DNA of 7,212 nucleotides from UBA4615 sp044359175 (GTDB taxonomy: Bacteria > Pseudomonadota > Gammaproteobacteria > Burkholderiales > Burkholderiaceae_E), in contig JBIKMO010000228.1 in assembly GCA_044359175.1 (NCBI GenBank), positions 1 to 7,212 on the forward strand, read 5' to 3'. Under the pieces are notes generated by a model. The model saw only the letters and a list, made by a program, of their open reading frames with translations. It had not been told where the DNA came from and did no database searches. Below, piece after piece: positions 6,338-7,212 of the stretch (its first letter is position 1; each line of letters starts with the position of its first letter). Position numbers and translations under genes: made by a program.

Positions 6338-7212
6338 ATGGAGGTATCCGGCACCACCACGATGACGACGATGCTGGCGCGGCAGGTGTCTGCGCGTCCC
6401 GACCAGCCCTGCGTCGTCTACGAGGACGACGCCGGCGTGGTGAGCACGCTGACCTACCGCGAGTTCGCCGCGCGGACCGACGCGCTTGCCGCTGCGCTCG
6501 GCGCGCGCGGCGTGGCCGCGGGCGACACGGTCGCGCTGATGACGTCCAACTGCCCGGACTTCCTGATCGCCTGGTTCGCGATCAACCAGGCCGGCGCGGT
6601 GATGGTGCCGGTCAACGTGCTGTACGCGGCCGACGAGCTGCGCTACCTGCTGAACAGCTCGGCGAGCGTCGCGCTGATCGCGGAGCCGCGGTACGCGCCG
6701 CTGTGGGACCGGATCGCCGCCGACTGCCCCTCGGTGCGAGTGCGGATCGCCGCACGCGCGGCCGCACCGGTGGCCGGCTTCGAGCTGCTGGACGAGCTGA
6801 TCGCCGCCTGCGCCGGCAGGTCCCACGTCGTCGCGGTCGCGCCCGAATCACCGTCGCTGATCGTCTACACGTCGGGCACCACCTCGCGACCGAAGGGTGC
6901 GGTGATCAGCCACCGCAGCGCGGTGATCCAGGGCATCGCGCTCGCGATGCTGTTCGGCATGACCGAGCGCGACCGGACCTGCGTGGTGCTCCCCCTCTTC
7001 CACGTGAACGCGCAGTTCGTCGGCGCGATACCCACGCTGACCGTCGGCGGCACGATCGTGCTGCTCGAGTCGTTCAGCGCCCGCCGCTTCTGGCAGCAGG
7101 TGCGCGCCCACCGCTGCACGCTGACCAGCCTGGTGCCGATGCTGCTGCGTACGATGCTCGCGCAGCCCGAGCGCGACGACGACGCGCGCCACGACGTGCG
7201 CTTCTCGTTCTA
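6338..7212 (+). CDS. AMP-forming acyl-CoA ligase, CaiC-like, N-terminal part (3' end outside window)
   Basis: The frame is open from ATG 6338 to the right edge, giving 291 complete codons, just over half of a roughly 520-residue enzyme. ANL-superfamily enzymes activate a carboxylic acid with ATP to an acyl-adenylate and then form the CoA thioester. The ATP-binding loop YTSGTTSRPKG ends at residue 187, and the A4-type motif LPLFHVN lies at 218-224. Serine replaces the usual glycine in TSGTTG, as in E. coli CaiC (carnitine/crotonobetaine-CoA ligase). The stretch after it, including FSARRFWQQV, and PMLLRTMLAQP further on, also matches CaiC closely from memory. The adenylation core A8 motif and the catalytic C-terminal lysine lie beyond the window. 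Co-location with an acyl-CoA dehydrogenase suggests activation of the acid that the dehydrogenase then oxidises. The true substrate is open; no CaiB, CaiD or CaiT homologue is visible. Confidence 0.9.
   Translation, partial: MEVSGTTTMTTMLARQVSARPDQPCVVYEDDAGVVSTLTYREFAARTDALAAALGARGVAAGDTVALMTSNCPDFLIAWFAINQAGAVMVPVNVLYAADELRYLLNSSASVALIAEPRYAPLWDRIAADCPSVRVRIAARAAAPVAGFELLDELIAACAGRSHVVAVAPESPSLIVYTSGTTSRPKGAVISHRSAVIQGIALAMLFGMTERDRTCVVLPLFHVNAQFVGAIPTLTVGGTIVLLESFSARRFWQQVRAHRCTLTSLVPMLLRTMLAQPERDDDARHDVRFSF

Noticed and set aside
5107..6360. A 417-codon minus-strand frame opposite the acyl-CoA dehydrogenase
   Set aside because: The plus-strand frame has all acyl-CoA dehydrogenase motifs; the antisense product has no family resemblance and is explained by the high GC content.
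6272..7192. Several minus-strand frames near the right end
   Set aside because: They lie opposite the acyl-CoA ligase, whose plus-strand frame carries the adenylation motifs and stays open to the window edge; the minus-strand peptides are low-complexity.

Overview
The window is high-GC bacterial DNA (around 70 % G+C by eye) with dense coding, strongly G/C-ending codons and GGGAG-type ribosome binding sites. The cyanophycin synthetase resembles the betaproteobacterial type, and the neighbours (a membrane-fused spermidine-synthase-like protein, a DUF4395 membrane protein, a FadE12-like acyl-CoA dehydrogenase and a CaiC-like acyl-CoA ligase) suit a heterotrophic proteobacterium, perhaps Burkholderiales or a relative. 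This placement is an inference from recalled families, not from a search.

Layout. Bases 1-1838 (+) hold the C-terminal two thirds or so of cyanophycin synthetase, cut by the left edge. An 87-base convergent gap with two GC-rich inverted repeats follows. Bases 1926-4256 (-) encode a large integral membrane protein with a C-terminal spermidine-synthase-like Rossmann domain. A divergent intergenic region of about 360 bases (4257-4617) leads to a small DUF4395 membrane protein (4618-5046, +). After a 102-base gap with a locally AT-rich, promoter-like patch, an acyl-CoA dehydrogenase (5149-6312, +) and an AMP-forming acyl-CoA ligase (6338 to the right edge, +) form what looks like a two-gene or longer operon with a 25-base spacer.

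Functionally there are three unrelated parts: nitrogen and carbon storage as cyanophycin; two membrane proteins of unclear role; and the start of an acid-activation plus acyl-CoA-oxidation module. The ligase would form an acyl-CoA that the dehydrogenase could oxidise at the alpha-beta bond. No mobile element, CRISPR array, tRNA or rRNA was seen. I did not find a convincing undescribed system. The most useful leads are active-site differences: the dehydrogenase lacks the usual C-terminal catalytic Glu but has a Glu at the isovaleryl-CoA-dehydrogenase position, and the spermidine-synthase-like domain lacks acidic residues needed for aminopropyl transfer.
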